This document shows positions 34,506 through 46,793 of a stretch of DNA of 64,000 nucleotides, one piece after another. The position numbers were made by a program, and so were the translations under genes. Source of the stretch: Metridium senile (taxonomy: Eukaryota > Cnidaria > Anthozoa > Actiniaria > Metridiidae); the NCBI GenBank assembly GCA_949775045.1, contig OX459096.1, positions 45,664,379-45,728,378 on the forward strand. Reading direction: 5' to 3'. The notes under the pieces were generated by a model that was given only the letters and a program-made list of their open reading frames with translations, made no database searches and was not told where the DNA came from. Position 1 is the first letter of the stretch. Every line of letters starts with the position of its first letter.

Positions 34506-35713
34506 ATATATTTATTGTAATTAAATGGTAATAAATGCAATAAAATCAATTGTTTTTTGAATATTTATATTATGCTAATAAAAAATGGTATTATCTTTCC
34601 CGGCGTAGTCAATCGAACAAAATCGAACATTCGGATCAATCGAACACAATTGAACGCAGTCATATGATTGGATTCGATTGAATTCGGCACTTGAACGAAA
34701 TTGAATTCACAAAAGTTTTTGAGAAATTCCATTTGATTGAAAGCAAGTTAGGAGGGGCCACCTGAAAAAATATGACCTTAAAGGGGGGCCATGCCATAAA
34801 ATTAAGATAGATAGTGAAAAATATAAAGTAAACAAAAAATGCCAATATAAAAAAATAATAATAATACGAAAGACATTTATCTAGGTCTTGTTCAAAACGT
34901 TGCATTTTATTCAATCTACAAGATATATGACAATATTACTAAATGTTACTATGGGGGAAAAATGGCCATGGAGAGGGGGGCCAAGCAAAAAAATTATCTT
35001 TGGTGAGGGGGGGGGGCCATCCAATGCAAAGGCCACTAGTTTCCCACTAGTTTCCCCTAAAATAGTAGATTAATAGTAACTTTCCTTTATCTAGCGAGAA
35101 ATAACCTAATATCATATGTAATCACCTTCGCTGATAAAAAAAATAACCAAATTAAAACTTTAATATCTTCGCTGTCAAAAAATAATATAACTTTAAACCT
35201 CCGTGACACTGTTTTGATATTAATAATCGTTTGAGTGCCGAATGCGAAAATATAAAATAACAGTGAAATGCTATTTTGATTTGTCGATATTAAATGACAA
35301 ATAAATTGGCTATATTAGTTGAATATGGAAGTGTCGACTTTGAATTAAAAAATTATTGCAAAAACTTTCCAAGATCAAATGTTTCTTTTTTTTCTGTAAA
35401 GTTATTAAACCGGGCCCTGAAGTAAACAGATTTTTCCTCAACGGCAATAATTAAGAATTATTTATTTATTAAAACTGAACTCTGACTAAATATAAACCGA
35501 TGTTCGAAATTTAATATTTCATTTAATATTCCTTCATACCTCTGAAGAAATAATCATTCATATGAACTCAAAAATAAGTATCATACCTCAAGTTTGTTTT
35601 GGGTCGTCATACAAGTAAAATAAGCTTTTAGTAGGAAAAATTATCAAAAACATTTCAAAGATTCCACAGTAATGAAATATATATTTTACATAGACACTTC
35701 TACCACGGTGTTA
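34506..35713. other. Intergenic region, no gene seen
   Basis: AT-rich DNA with G-rich patches (GGGGGGCCATG near 34783 and GAGAGGGGGGCCAAG near 34971) that look like degraded repeat ends. No ORF or RNA gene is supported. Confidence 0.5.
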
Positions 35714-35785
35714 GGCCTTGTGGCCAAGTGGTAAGGCGTCGGTCTCGTAAACCGAAGATCACGGGTTCGAATCCCGTCGGGGCCT
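35714..35785 (+). tRNA. tRNA-Thr(CGT)
   Basis: A full cloverleaf can be drawn. Acceptor GGCCTTG pairs with CGGGGCC (7 bp with two G-U), the D arm contains GGCCAAGTGGTAAGGC (A box), and the anticodon loop CTCGTAA gives anticodon CGT. The T arm ACGGGTTCGAATCCCGT has a perfect B box. The discriminator is T, followed at once by a T run that serves as the Pol III terminator. No intron and no encoded CCA, as expected for an animal nuclear tRNA. Confidence 0.95.
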
Positions 35786-36425
35786 TTTTCTTTTCGCCAT
35801 TCAAATTTGAGTTATTTAGAACGAGAATATCTTTTTAAGAAAAATAAATGTTATTTTGGCCGACAAAGTCAAGAAAATGACTACAACAATAACTTTCTTT
35901 TAAACCAAAAAATTAATAATTTTAAAAAAAATCAATGACGTCATTTCAGAACATGCGGGGAAATTAAAAAACGTGGTCACGTGATCAAAAATAATTCCAG
36001 ATTCCAACGAGAATGTCATAACAAACATTCTCTGAAAGTTTTATCTCAATATCTTAAAAATAAGGCTCTGAGAATGTTTTTTTAAATCGTCAAAAATTAT
36101 CGTTAAAATAACTGACGACCGACAATCAAGTCATACAAATCCTTTCTATTTTTGATAATTTCAGAGGCCAAATGCTTGTTATCACATTCTTTTTTGAAAT
36201 AATTTTGTGCTTAAATTTATTTTTGAAAATGGTCACGTGACCACGTCCTGCAAAATGCCTGCTCTTGTTTTCGCTTATTTTGATACGCTTTTTGTCGTGA
36301 GCCAGCTTGGTTTTGAAAATATCTCAAAACCCACTCAGCTCTTATGAATACTTTCCCTTGACCGATTAATATTTCATAACCATTGTCGGCATGTAACTGT
36401 GTTGGTACGGAGTCAGTAGCTTTCA

Positions 36426-36656
36426 CTACCCTGGAAACCAGAGGGTTTCTTGATCTAGTATTTGTATTTATCATTTGTACGTCTATGTTCGTTAGTAACA
36501 AGTTAATCTGGAAACCAGAGGATTTCTTGATCTAGTATTTGCATTTATCATTTGTACGATTGTATCCGTTAACATCTTTTTTCTCGTTGTTTCACAAACC
36601 GTCCAATTTACAAACGCCAAAGCAAGTAGAAAATAACCTCTGGTACCCAGGGTATG
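36426..36656. mobile_element. TIR element with duplicated left end
   Basis: Left end ACCCTGGAAACCAGAGGGTT matches, in inverse, the right end AACCTCTGGTACCCAGGGT. The first 80 or so bases are tandemly duplicated (36431 and 36512, both starting CTGGAAACCAGAGG). Same family as 13471-13885. Confidence 0.6.
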
Positions 36657-37074
36657 TCTGTTCGCTCTTTATCGTTTGTGTGTGTTTTTTTACTCATTTT
36701 CATACGGCCAAGAATGGCAATAAGCTTGGTTGGGGTTTTGGGAAGCCGGGTATCAAAGAAAAAATGGATAGAAAAACACGGGGATATTTGGTCCAAACAT
36801 TTATGGGATATTGGGACTTGCCGCCAATTAAAATAGGGCCTGCGTCGAGGGGAGCGTAAACTATAATGGTGATCGTGAACTGATGAAGTTTTGAAATGAG
36901 CTGGGTTTATGACTAGATTTGTGATAATTGAGATAGTAGTAATAGTTATGATGTATGGCAAAATTTCGATAGCCTGACAATGCATGGATCTTGTGGCGAT
37001 AGAGTGAGAAGAATTTTAAGTAGTGATTGTGGAAATAAATGAATTTCTCTTTACGTCTTTAATGGACCGTTTCA

Positions 37075-37439
37075 AGAGGGTCCTGAAGGGGTAAATTGGG
37101 AATTGGGATTTGCCTTTTTTCGAGGCTGGGAATTGGGATTTGCCCATTGGGATTGGGATTTGTCCATAGGATTTGGCTATTTCTTGTCCATTCGTTTTCT
37201 CTTTAGATGCTAAAATAATGTTTTAAATTGAGTAATTTGCAACATTTTACGTCGTTTTAGTAGACTAGAAGAGAAAATCGAACTATCTTGGGCTTCCTGA
37301 GGTTAGTATTCAATTTGGGCTTCCTGTGGTTAATGTTTGGGCTTCCTTTGGTTAATGTTTGGGCTTCCTGTGGTAATTGGGATTTTGATAAAAAAATTGA
37401 TGGGAATTGGGATTGGATACCCCCCCTTCAGGACCCTCT
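37075..37439. mobile_element. TIR element with GGGATTGGGATT-rich interior
   Basis: Left AGAGGGTCCTGAAGGGG and right CCCCTTCAGGACCCTCT are inverse. The interior is made of GGGAATTGGGATTTG-like and GGGCTTCCTGTGGTTAATGT repeats. A second copy lies at 57824-58037 in the collagen gene. Confidence 0.75.
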
Positions 37440-38673
37440 TTCAAGGTTCTTGCTGTTCAACATCAGCTTCGATACGGTATAAAATATATACTTAAGTACA
37501 CGTGACGTAAGCGTTCAATTATATGCAATTGATGTATATATTCCTTAGACTACCGCGGGCTTCAGTCATAATCTAAAGAATATATTCCACGCTATCGAGG
37601 CTGAGGTTGACTGACCACGAGTCGGAGAATAGTGAACTAACTGCTGTAGAATAAGAAACTTCACAGATTAACCATTTTATTATTTTCCTTTAATTAGCAA
37701 AGTTACAATTATGAGCATCTTTTTATACATCGTTTATTAGGGATTGATTATTATGTTATCATTTTTAATGAAATTATTTGGCCCGTCAAATAATGGCACC
37801 ACACGTATCCGCACACGGCGATGCGATGTTTTAATGCATCGCCGCACAGGTGACTAGATTTGCACTTTGAAACAGTCTTATACGTAATGTCACAAAAAGT
37901 TGAAAGATATCTTCACTTGCGTCTTCGTGAGCAAAACATTGCCGTTGCAACATTTGCTCGGGTGTTGCGAAACGTCGACGCATGAAACGCTATCTTGTTT
38001 CCTATTGTAGACTGTATTTCACAAGCCATGTAAAATCACAGAACTCTTTTCTTTAATATCAAAACTTACATTTCTTTAGCTTTAAAACTAGATGGCAAGA
38101 ACGTTTGTATATACTGTTTATCCAAACGCAGGTTTAAGTAAAAATATTTTTTACATGCTCTTAAGCTTTCAGGCAACTGTATGTTAGAATACACTGAACA
38201 TCATAGAACGTACTTGTTCGATTATTAAAGCGGATAAACAATCCAAGAATCAAGCTCAACGGTATATTGAAACGAATAAAAAAAATGTTTATCATATATT
38301 GTTGAATTGAAGAACAGGACATCAATCTCAGATATAGCAGGTATATTTATCACTATCGGGGTTGGGTTAGCCTTAGTATAAGTAAGAGTCAATTAGGAAT
38401 CCATTTTAAGATCTGTTCGTACAACAAATTGCATATCGAACATACAGTAGCCCGTTTTCACATCGAAAAAAGGGGATACTTAATAAAGATTGTTTTACTT
38501 TAGATACATACCAAGGACATGATATGTTTAGTTCGGTTTGCTAAATGCACTTTATCACCATATAAGGTAGAAATAGAATGACAACTTTTAGGATGTTATC
38601 GATTGCAAATGACACCAAACTGTCATGTTACTAAATTTAAACACCAAAACGATTCAATGCAGATGTTGTTTTC

Positions 38674-39649
38674 TTAAAGCATTTCGCTACCTTCATCACT
38701 ATCACCATCAGCATAGTCGTCTCGAAGATCTTCACGACTTGATCTGTAAGGAGGTCCGTCACGGGATCCTCGAGATGGTGGTCGATTTAAGTACTCCCGA
38801 CTTGGGGGACGGTAGGGTGGATCATACGGCTCATCATATCGAGGAGGCTCTTTCCTTGGTAAGGAATCCCTGCTTCCATGATATGATGGTTCCCTGCTGC
38901 CACGTGGATATGGCTCCTTCCTAGGCAGTGAGTCGTGGCTACCATAACGATCACCCCTATCCCTGTCATAAGGAAGGTGCTCTCTACTGCCTTGGCCATA
39001 GCGAGGGATATCCTGACGACTACCTGTTCTCGGTGGCCCTAAATCCCTACTACCATGATAAGAACGTTTCTCATCCAATGGCATCTGATCTCTACTGCCG
39101 TGGTAAGAAAACTTCTCGTGGCTACCTCTACGTGGTCCCATATCAGCTGCACTACCTTGGTACGATGGCTGTCTACTACCTCGACCTGGGTATGTTGCTT
39201 CATGGATCGAGCCTGTATCACGAACACCGGGTCGTTCCATTGTGGTGGCAGCAGAAGGAGCGTGATGGATATCACTGTAAGGCACTTTAACTTCGCCAGG
39301 TGGAGGAAGTTCGATGGAAAAGGAGGCTGACTTGGGTTCACGGGCATCTACTCTGTCAGACTTACGTTGGAAACATTTACAACATAGGAAGTACCACATG
39401 TCAGACCTACAAATAAACAAATATTAGTAAAACTAAGTTTTATTTAGTAGAAGAAACTATGTTTCATCATCATCCTCTTCATTTCATCATCTTCAACATC
39501 ATTAACACGATGGTGATCATTATCACCACCATCACCATTAGACACTTTGTTGTTATGGTGTTGTTAAAAACTGAAAATCTCCTTTGCGATTTTTCATCAT
39601 TATTATCATCATCATTATTATCATCATCATTATTATCATCATCATTATT

Positions 39650-39699
<50 letters not shown>

Positions 39700-41741
39700 T
39701 ATAATAATTATTATTATTATACTATTCACTTCACATACATTAGTCAATCCACACTACAGTGAGCTCTAGCTGTTTAGGCGCCCAAAGAGAAAAAAATACA
39801 TATATAACGTAGACTACGATCCATAAAAGAAAAATATATATATGCTTCTCACCTAAATTCTTCATTGAACTTGAAAAACAACAAAGGGTTTGTGATAGTA
39901 AGCAGCAATGGTAAGACGTACAGGAGCTTCATGATATCAAAGAAATATGATTTCATATTTGCCTCATTGAAATCCATTTCAAACCTAAAATGTAATACAA
40001 AATAAAATAACAGTCAATGATTGATTATACTTTGAAACTTTTCAAACTGATCCAAACTAAAATACTAACAATGTCAATAGACTGTGTCCAGAAGAATATA
40101 CTTTATTAGCATTTGTTACAATTTATAAGATTATATTATAATGGCTAAATGGCTATAAAGCATGCTTGATTTACCAAATGACTGCAGCATCTATAGCTAG
40201 TTTCGATTGTGACAATTAACATTCATTGAAACTCTCCCTAATTTAATTGCTTCACTCAAGAAACAATCAATTGAAGTCAAGTCTGGAGTATATAAAACAC
40301 AGTAAAAGTACAGATTCATCAGTCCACTCCAGCAGCTTTGACTGAATCATTCACTTGTTTTGTGTAATGTGAAATCAGGAAAGGTGTGTTATAAAATATA
40401 TATATCATATATACAAACCTTGCAACATGTTCAGGAAGTGCTAGAAAAGCAAATATCAAGATGTATATAATCAACATAAAGTTGACTCTGCGATGGCGAG
40501 CTTTGCGTTTGACCTTGGTTTGATCTCTTGTAACAGTGCTGTAGCAAGAAAATAAATATATAAAACATGAAATAATTAATACAGAATTTCTTGTGGTGCA
40601 ACCAATAATTAGACAGCACATTCATATTATTCCTAATTCTTCATGGTAAAAGAAGCAACAAAAACAACTTTGTATACGTAAGTATAGGTTGTTGTCACAC
40701 TGACTTTCATAAATTTGTACTCTATATTATTGTTTCCTATGTATAGACTAGTTTGACCATGCACACTGTTTTAAACTGCTTAGAGTTGTCAACCATTTTT
40801 AACTTAGCTACTACAGGGGAAATTGTTGCATCATGACCCATTTGGTTGGAGAATGGTCTTTACCAATTGATCAATCAACTTTGGAGGTAGAGCTCAAGTA
40901 ATAATTTGTAAACTCATTGGTTACATTAATGTAAGGTCTGCCTCTCAACTGATTGACAAATAAAAAAATAAAAAAAAATGATGAATTGGAATTGACAATT
41001 TGCTAGTCATGATGCAATGATTTTTGCTGTAATTGTTTAATTACAGACATTACACAAGCACACCACCTCAAAGCATATGTTTTGAAAAAAGTATATAGTT
41101 TTTCCTTACCTGTCTAGCTCGAGTTTAGCAACAATATACATTATTATCAACACCATCAATGGAACAACGTACTGCACCACAAAGAGAACACCACCATAAG
41201 CACGCCTGTCATCAAGCAATGGCCACATCTCATGACATGACAAACGTGCTGCATCATAGTTGAGGAAAATCACATATGGCAATGCAGTCAGCAGGCTACC
41301 AATCCATATTAGAAACACAATGAACAACATAAACAGGTCATTCATTTGTGCAAACAGCGCTTGTTTGATGCCATAAGTACGATGAAAGCTGAGCATTACA
41401 TAGGTCAGTACCATAGCTTCAAACGCAGCATTCTGCAGGGGCCAGAAGAGTTTACATGCAGCACCTCCATAAGGGAATTCTGTAGGACTCTCAAGCCACC
41501 AAGCAGAATCAAATGGTACAGTGAAGAAAAGGAATAAAAGATCAGCACAAGCCAAGTTCTGTATCAGTCGAATAAAACTCTTTGCTGTTCTTCTATGCCT
41601 GACCCGCTTGCGTGTAACAACAAGGAACATCAAAATGTTCAGGAATGCACCAATCACAAAGATAAGCGAAAAGAGGGTTAGCTTCAAAATGCGTAGTCCT
41701 TTGATGGTGTCTCCTTTCTCACCAGAAGCAGGGTCTTCCAT
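38674..41741 (-). CDS. Class A (rhodopsin-family) GPCR, orphan, with repetitive C-terminal tail
   Basis: Four exons (minus): 41741-41110, 40538-40419, 39984-39853, 39406-38674; 1617 nt, 538 residues. Exon 1 encodes a short N-terminus and TM1-TM5 (FLNILMFLVVTRKRVRHRR, NLACADLLFLFFTVP). The TM3 cysteine (AACKLFWP) and the loop-2 cysteine (LSCHEMW) can pair. Exon 2 is the basic third loop and TM6 (FLALPEH). Exon 3 is TM7 with NPLLFF in place of NPxxY. Exon 4 is a hydrophilic tail of about 244 residues with CCKC (possible palmitoylation) and repeated YHGSRD/GSREP units. The DRY position reads FHRTYG, so the acidic residue is replaced. Ligand cannot be told; the short N-terminus and TM pattern suit a peptide- or amine-type receptor. 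Plasma membrane. Later ATGs in exon 1 would cut into TM1, so this start is preferred. Confidence 0.88.
39594..39720. repeat. (ATC)n/(ATT)n microsatellite
   Basis: ATTATTATCATC units then ATC triplets then ATT, in the third GPCR intron. Homopolymer ORFs on both strands are artefacts. Confidence 0.97.
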
Positions 41742-43044
41742 GGCGACCTGGGAAAGGAAATAAGCACAACACTTGAAGGGTTTACCCTGAATACCAGTGA
41801 CCTAAATGACTATTTGTTAGCTAAACCATGCACAAATCGTACCAAATTACACCAAACAACATTCCTTATATTTATTGATCTACTTCATTTCCCATATTAA
41901 TTGTAAAAGATTTATATGTGGTGCTCTAAGAATTAAATCATTATTATTATAGGTATAATCTAACAGCTATTGATAAAACTCTAATAAAACCAAATAAAAA
42001 CTCAAATATTTTGTCACACTACTTTCTACATTGACAGATATCAGCTGGTTGGAATTGTTGGCTGAGTGCATGGTCAAAGCATGCACTAGCTATGTGAATT
42101 GAGTTTGTTTGATGTATTGTTCTACCATATCTCAACAAGGATTTTTTTCTCTGGGTAATTTTTTTCCTCCAGCAAATAGTATCATGTGAGGAACGATGTA
42201 TACAACATATTTAATGTAGAGGTAGCAAGTGTGTGGACCAGCAGAAGAAGAGCCACCCTGTGCTTTCCTTTTTCCTGTGATATTGTGATGAGTGGATTAT
42301 AGATAAAAATGCCTCTTGTGAGAGAGCTTTTGCATGTGCATAGTTGATTAAAATAATAATAAAATAATTTCAGAAATGAAAGCTTGCTACATCAAGGAAT
42401 GCATTTGCATGTATAGCAAATCAAATAATGAATTTAACTCAAGATTTCTCAGGATATTTCAGATTTATTTGAAATGCATTCCTGAAAGCTTATCTCTGAT
42501 TATCTAACATGAGGTCATGTCAAGGTTTCATCTCTGACAGAATATAAAAATAGCTTGAATAACAGGAACTGACCTGCCTTCCAGTGCTTAAAAATTCATT
42601 TAGAAGTAAAGTGGCTGAAACTAAGAAACAATCTATGGAACAAATACCCTCCAAAAAAGCTCATATATGATTTAAAATGCATATTTTACCTTACACTTCA
42701 ATTGCCACAGTTTTGAAGTTTTTTGAATTTATATAGAAAAATGCGATGGTACCCTAATTATAATAAAACAAATTATAAGCAAATAGTAATTATATACTAG
42801 GGTCTGCATGGTTGTTCAAAAGCCAATAAAAGAAATGCACAGTGATAGTTCCAGTTAGAACACAAAACAGTTTTACAGCAATCAACATTTGTGGTGAATA
42901 AAAATTGAAGAAGTGAATTACCAAGGAATTTTATTTATTTTATTTTTATCAATTTGCCACAGTGGCAGGGATAGGGCAGAGCCCCAATTGCTTGGCAATA
43001 TCCCCTGAATGACACATATTTATTTTTGTGCTTGTTGAGTCTTG
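41742..43044. other. Upstream flank of the GPCR gene, no further gene
   Basis: AT-rich sequence with no ORF of note; it should include the GPCR promoter and any 5'UTR exon. No TATA element is clear enough to call. Confidence 0.5.
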
Positions 43045-43895
43045 TGTAGTCTCAATAGCGCTGCGCGCCCATACTAAAAATATATTTAATCGGCTTAGGA
43101 CCCCCCGCATGGGTCGGACAAACACAGTGAAATATTACAAAGCAAAGTATGTGTTTAGCAACCAAATCAACAACTTTGTTCAATATTATGACTTTAAAAT
43201 GGTCACAACCAAACGCTACTGTTAGGGGAACGTGCAATAGTTATTCCAGGTATCCCTAGAAGCTTCATCAGGCACTTAAAAAGCTGCAAGCAGAGGGGAA
43301 AAACGTTTTTTTGCCGCAGTGGCTATTCGTAATTAAGTCACCCGTACACGGACTTTTTATTTAGATTTTCACAGTGATTCTGTATTATTTCAGTAAAGAA
43401 GATACAATATACTTTTTTAGATGGAGTAAGCGATTATCGTATTAAAGGCTATGTTAAACTGATTCAGAGTAATTCTATGAGTCTGTACATAGTAGGCAAA
43501 CGACTCATTTCGGGACACTTAGAATTTTGTTCAACTCGATCGTACACGACTGTAAACTGGTCACGCACTTAATATTAGGACTTCGATGACATTAATTACA
43601 ACTTTAATAGTATTGTATACAATAAGAAAACGTGAAAAAGAGATATTTGTTTCGGACTGAGTTTGAAGAACTATTATTTATTTATCATTTAGACGAAGTA
43701 CGGCAAAGTGATTCAAAGACTCCTGTACGCGGACTTTTGTTTGCTATTCGTACATAGTTGAATAGATTTGGAATATCATGTGAAGGGAATACTCTCTAGC
43801 CTTTCTCAGGCGGTACAAGCACTGATTGCCCCCGAAATAAACTTCCATTTACTGGTAGTTGATCTTTGTCAGTTTTAGCCTTTAGCCATTTAGAG

Positions 43896-44241
43896 CACAG
43901 GTAGCCCAAGCGTAGAGTTAGTACAAGGGAATGTATGGTGAATTGTAATTTTAACATAAATATGTCAATAAAATTTACCTTTCTTACATGGATGTTTTTT
44001 GTGGTCTTTGATAATGTCTGTGAAGAATTTTTGGAAAATTTGACCAGTTGTACATCCCCTTGTTAATATATTAACAAGGGGATGTACAACTGGTCAAATT
44101 TTCCAAAAATTCTTCACAGACATTATCAAAGACCACAAAAAACATCCATGTAAGAAAGGTAAATTTTATTGACATATTTATGTTAAAATTACAATTCACC
44201 ATACATTCCCTTGTACTAACTCTACGCTTGGGCTACCTGTG
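43896..44241. repeat. Perfect 346-bp palindrome
   Basis: By eye the two arms of 173 bp, from CACAGGTAGCCCAAGCG to its inverse CGCTTGGGCTACCTGTG, match base for base about the centre AATATATT near 44068. No spacer separates them. Such a structure is either very recent or kept by gene conversion, and could also reflect an assembly fold-back. Confidence 0.9.
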
Positions 44242-44445
44242 TTTACAGCAGGCTAAACAACCCTTGACACGTGTGAGCAATTCACCCAGTTTACCGCTCT
44301 GTTTTAGGCCTCTACACTTGAGCCACCACTTCAGTTGATCAACAGTGTATTCGTCTGCATTATTGGTAAATTTTGAGCCAGGAATGTTGTCTTCTTCAGT
44401 TAAAATAACTATTTTACTACGACTGAAACTACTTGAAGTTTCCAT
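44233..44445 (-). pseudogene. SAP-domain protein fragment (transposon-encoded)
   Basis: A 70-codon ORF from 44445. Residues 34-62 read YTVDQLKWWLKCRGLKQSGK followed by LGELLTRV, the two-helix SAP DNA-binding motif. It lies inside the TIR element and its 3' end runs 9 bp into the perfect palindrome, after which the frame stops. A longer protein was probably intended; proteins with this SAP start recur in coral-type genomes (recall). Not a host gene by inference. Confidence 0.6.
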
Positions 44446-44609
44446 ATAAATTACTGTAAAAGTATACTAGTTCCGGTTTGAATGTCCGACCTCGCCATGG
44501 GGAGCAACTTATGTGACGTCATGGGCGCGCAGCGCTATTAGGACACTGCAGTAAATACCGGTAAAAAGAAAACAATTTCTTAATCTAATGAGAAGAACTT
44601 TGCTTATAC

Positions 44610-44754
44610 AATTTAATAAGAAAACTAGCGAATACAAATTACGAATTATGTCCACCTCTATATATTTCTCTCTTTGCACCATCATTTACTTGATAATGTT
44701 GTCGCGATGACAACGAAACATCGTAATTCGTATTCGCTAATTTTCTTATTAAAT
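44610..44754. mobile_element. Palindromic repeat with decayed hammerhead-like core
   Basis: Arms AATTTAATAAGAAAACTAGC and inverse GCTAATTTTCTTATTAAATT. At 44686-44726 (plus strand) the order is TTAC, TTGATAA, one T, stem II GTTGTC-loop-GACAAC, GAAA, CATC, GTAA. Stem I (TTAC/GTAA) and stem II pair fully, but the core differs from CUGANGA at two bases. Non-coding. Confidence 0.6.
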
Positions 44755-46688
44755 TTCTTAATCATTGGAACTTTGTTCCAGAATGTTTTCTTACAATTCT
44801 ATCTCATATCCTTGCTTGATATAACTGAAATTACTATAACAGTATAACATATTTCATGTAGACAAGGTCATGTCATACACATGCATAGCCACATGTACTT
44901 CCTTGCTCTCTATTTTAATCAATATTCAGCCAAAACACTTTGATATTAGAATTAATGTTTTAACTTTCCTTATCAATGTCACCTCCCGATAAAAAAGAGA
45001 TCAAAGAATAAACTATATGCTTAGAATTAAAAACAAAATTTCATATAACTTCAATCATGTTTATATCCTAATTTTCATAATTCAAGTGCAATGATTGATA
45101 CCATTAAAAAGTGAGGAAATTTGCATATGTTATTTTTGGACATGACAGAAATTTGACAAGAATTTTTTCAAATTGTATCAATGATTAAAAGAATTGACAT
45201 TACTTTAACATTGTTACACTTGTTACAGAGAAATAAACGTGTGTTATGTTGCTATTTTGCCGCCTGTGGATGTGCAGTAACCCAATACTTACAATGACTA
45301 TCAAATTAGATAAGAAATGTTTATTATTCAAACAAAACTTCGTTTCTAAGAGAAAATCCAAAATAATTAAAGTGATGTTAATAGGAAAATCCAAGTAAAT
45401 TATAGTAGTTTTATTATCATTTATATTGCTTGCTACACTTTCGTAAGAACCATTTCTTGAAGTCAATTTTGTATTTTTTTGAATAAATTACTCACGAGCT
45501 TTGCATATTTGTGCATAATGTTTCACACGAAAGAGCAATGGTCTTTCGAGTAAAGCTTTCTGATCCTAAATAAATACCATCCGTAACCTTTTCACCGTAT
45601 ACTTAATTTTAATAACATATGATATTATATTCAAGTTTTACAGCTTAAAACGTTGAAAAAAACATCAAAATACTTTATAGCACCCTGCCCATTGATGCAT
45701 ACCACAATCAGAATAACAGATCTAATACAGAATACCTTAAATTGTATTTGAAAAAAGTTCGCTAAAAACATAAGGTTCTTAGCAGATGCCATAATGCAAT
45801 CGGAATGAGATAAGGTTGGAGAGGTAACCGAAGAGGAAGAGTCGAGGAGATGGAGTCGAGTTGTGCATGCAAGTACATGTTCTTGATAAATAGAAACTAT
45901 TGTTACTTTTAATTTTAACGCTGAAAAAGATAGCCCCAATCACAAAATTTTAGAAAGAAAATCTTTTACTCGTAATACAAGGTTAAACAAACAGCAAGCA
46001 CTAATGCATCGTAAATTGGTCGCTTCTTAGGTTAGCTTTGGTTGTAAACAATTAGAATAAATAGTTTAGTGAAGACTAGTAAAACAGCAAGTAAACAATT
46101 TGTACGACGCTAACCGATAATATTATTTTGCAAATATATAATCTTAAATTCTAGTTGTTTCGAAATAGTTGTAAGGAATTATTGTATTTCTATCGAAACT
46201 AGCTATCCAAAAGGCAAAGTACTTTAAAGTATAAGTTATGAATACGTAAGTTAGTTCCCGCTTCGTAACATAACAGTTATCGGCAAGCTGAAACCGCTTT
46301 CCCTAACAATACATCGAATTCAAATCAACAGATATGTAAACTTACCGGTTTGGAGTAGAATGCCTTGAATTACGTACCAATTTGTGTCTAAAATAGGTTG
46401 GAAACTATACAAAAGACGCTCCAGCTATTCAGTTGGAAAAGCGCTTGAATCTCCGAAGCATGTCGAGTAGTTGTTCTTTGGATATCTAATATCTGATTTT
46501 TGATTGGTTAATAAAACAGACGCGCTCTTTTTGTTGACATATTGAATAACAATGACATTCTTTGTCCAAGAGTCATCGGCTATCAATCGATAAATAATCG
46601 GAAATCTTTCGGGATTTCTTACATTCCACACATTCCTCTTGCAATAAATGAGTTTTAAATCATTCGGGATTTCTCTCTGTTCTGTAGC

Positions 46689-46793
46689 CTGCAAAACAGG
46701 CGTTCTTTTGGGTTTTTGGGAAAAATCGGGTTTGGGGCTTCCTGTGTTGGGCCACAGGAAGCCCAAATACCGATTTCGCCTGTTTTGCAGGCT
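46689..46793. repeat. Palindrome of about 105 bp
   Basis: CCTGCAAAACAGGCG...GGGCTTCCTGTGTTGG against CCACAGGAAGCCC...CGCCTGTTTTGCAGG. The string GGGCTTCCTGTG also recurs near 37310 and its complement near 59745. Non-coding. Confidence 0.8.

Larger units (their letters stand above)
35786..38673. other. Intergenic region with two TIR elements, no gene
   Basis: It lies between the tRNA and the 3' end of the GPCR gene. It holds the repeats at 36426 and 37075 and a GGTCACGTGACC stretch near 36230 whose continuation (CGTCCTGCAAAATGCCT) resembles the end of the 48638 minisatellite. Nothing coding is supported. Confidence 0.55.
43045..44550 (-). mobile_element. DNA transposon remnant with SAP-domain ORF and internal palindrome
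   Basis: The ends are inverse: AATAGCGCTGCGCGCCCAT at left (43054-43072) and ATGGGCGCGCAGCGCTATT at right (44521-44539), with weaker matching outward. Inside, reading from the right end, is a promoter-proximal ORF start (44445) encoding a SAP domain, cut short by a perfect palindrome (43896-44241). The left half is non-coding. It looks like a deleted, rearranged copy of a longer element. Superfamily unknown. Confidence 0.6.

Noticed and set aside
38787..39347. Several overlapping ORFs opposite or out of frame with the GPCR tail
   Set aside because: Shadows of exon 39406-38674, whose frame joins the receptor with consistent phase.
39459..39769. Poly-Ser, poly-Ile and poly-Met ORFs
   Set aside because: Translations of an ATC/ATT microsatellite in a GPCR intron.
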